A DNA stretch of 21,952 nt from CAZVWQ01 sp964631275 (GTDB lineage: Bacteria; Patescibacteriota; JACMRA01): NCBI GenBank assembly GCA_964631275.1, contig CAZVWQ010000023.1, forward strand, positions 1 to 21,952. The letters are read 5' to 3'. The notes beneath the pieces are model-generated. The model saw only the letters and a program-made list of their open reading frames with translations. It was not told the origin of the DNA and searched no databases. Both the position numbers and the translations under genes were made by a program. How positions within the stretch are numbered: position 1 is the first letter of the stretch; each line of letters begins with the position of its first letter. Below, piece after piece: positions 21,155 to 21,952 of this stretch.

Positions 21155-21624
21155 AAAAATCAATAGTTTTATCCAAAAGCTCAAATTTACAAAATTTAAT
21201 TTTATTAAAAAAAGTTTTTTGAAGTGTGAAAAAAGATTTCTAGATAAGTCTAATATTTTCCTAGTATCAAGTTAAGTTTTTATGTATAGCATACTATTCC
21301 ATATCTATACTCACTACAAAGCAAATTTCAGTTTTTTTGGAATTCAAGCTTTTAGTTTCAGCTAAGTTGAAACAAACATTAAAAAGAAACATTTAAAATT
21401 CAAAAAGTCCTACTTTGAGTTGATTTGGGTATAACTTAGATGGTTTCTTAGATATTAAGGTTGTTTTAAAGTAATTTTAGGATACTCAAAATGTCTAACT
21501 AGTATACGAATTAGCTATATCTTTTAAATAATGATATTGAATAATATATCTAAAAAATCTAACTGCTTTTACTTTTAACAAATAATAGTTTTAAAGCTAG
21601 ATTCAAAAAAAAGTACCAAAAATA

Positions 21625-21952
<328 letters not shown>

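Larger units (their letters stand above)
20393..21624. other. AT-rich region downstream of the 23S rRNA gene
   Basis: This 1.2-kb gap holds MITE-like copy 2 (20951-21076), a diverged repeat (21082-21154) and a short TCTTGTCCTATAAC relative (20742). A small dyad GCTG-CACGTA-CAGC is near 20586. No 5S rRNA signature, tRNA or protein gene is visible on either strand. Confidence 0.5.

Overview
The window is an AT-rich bacterial segment (roughly 70% A+T by eye) that ends inside the 3' part of a 23S rRNA gene. The best guess is a Candidate Phyla Radiation / Patescibacteria genome. The reasons are sparse Shine-Dalgarno signals, long intergenic gaps, short divergent housekeeping proteins, a very large secreted beta-helix protein, and a CSLREA/lamin-tail surface protein. 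This assignment is an inference. TGA is not recoded: a 2818-codon frame runs without in-frame TGA, which argues against the Gracilibacteria/Absconditabacteria code. TAG is the most common stop.

Layout. Positions 1-1180 hold a palindrome-rich, locally GC-rich island with a small membrane protein gene (273-461, minus). A short bPH2-type membrane protein (1181-1558, minus) follows; its stop codon lies at the edge of a 126-bp MITE-like element. A second copy of that element sits almost 20 kb away, downstream of the 23S gene. aspS (2170-3978, plus) is the clearest housekeeping gene. It is followed by a gene graveyard (3950-4804) with a decayed minus-strand gene, a ParD-like antitoxin killed by two nonsense codons, and the first 42 codons of a DUF3800 protein.

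Positions 5219-16639 are dominated by two secreted proteins on the minus strand. One is a 707-aa protein with CSLREA, beta-helix and lamin-tail domains. The other is a 2818-aa protein with a subtilisin-like protease (complete D832/H894/S1065 triad), a DUF4114-like region, two beta-helices, SdrD-B-like and cadherin-like domains, and an almost perfect 495-bp internal duplication. Both end without a visible wall or membrane anchor.

Positions 17296-18426 hold two small minus-strand genes, a possible divergent TsaB and an unknown helical protein. A plus-strand gene (19196-20392) fuses a MerR/excisionase-like helix-turn-helix to an EgtD-like SAM methyltransferase. About 1.2 kb of AT-rich sequence with the second MITE-like copy follows, then the 23S rRNA 3' end (minus). 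No 5S rRNA or tRNA is visible downstream of the 23S gene.

No operon unites the window. The themes are a cell-surface gene block, a housekeeping background (aspS, rRNA, possible tsaB), and several families of small dispersed repeats suggesting past mobile-element activity. No CRISPR array or intact transposase is visible.
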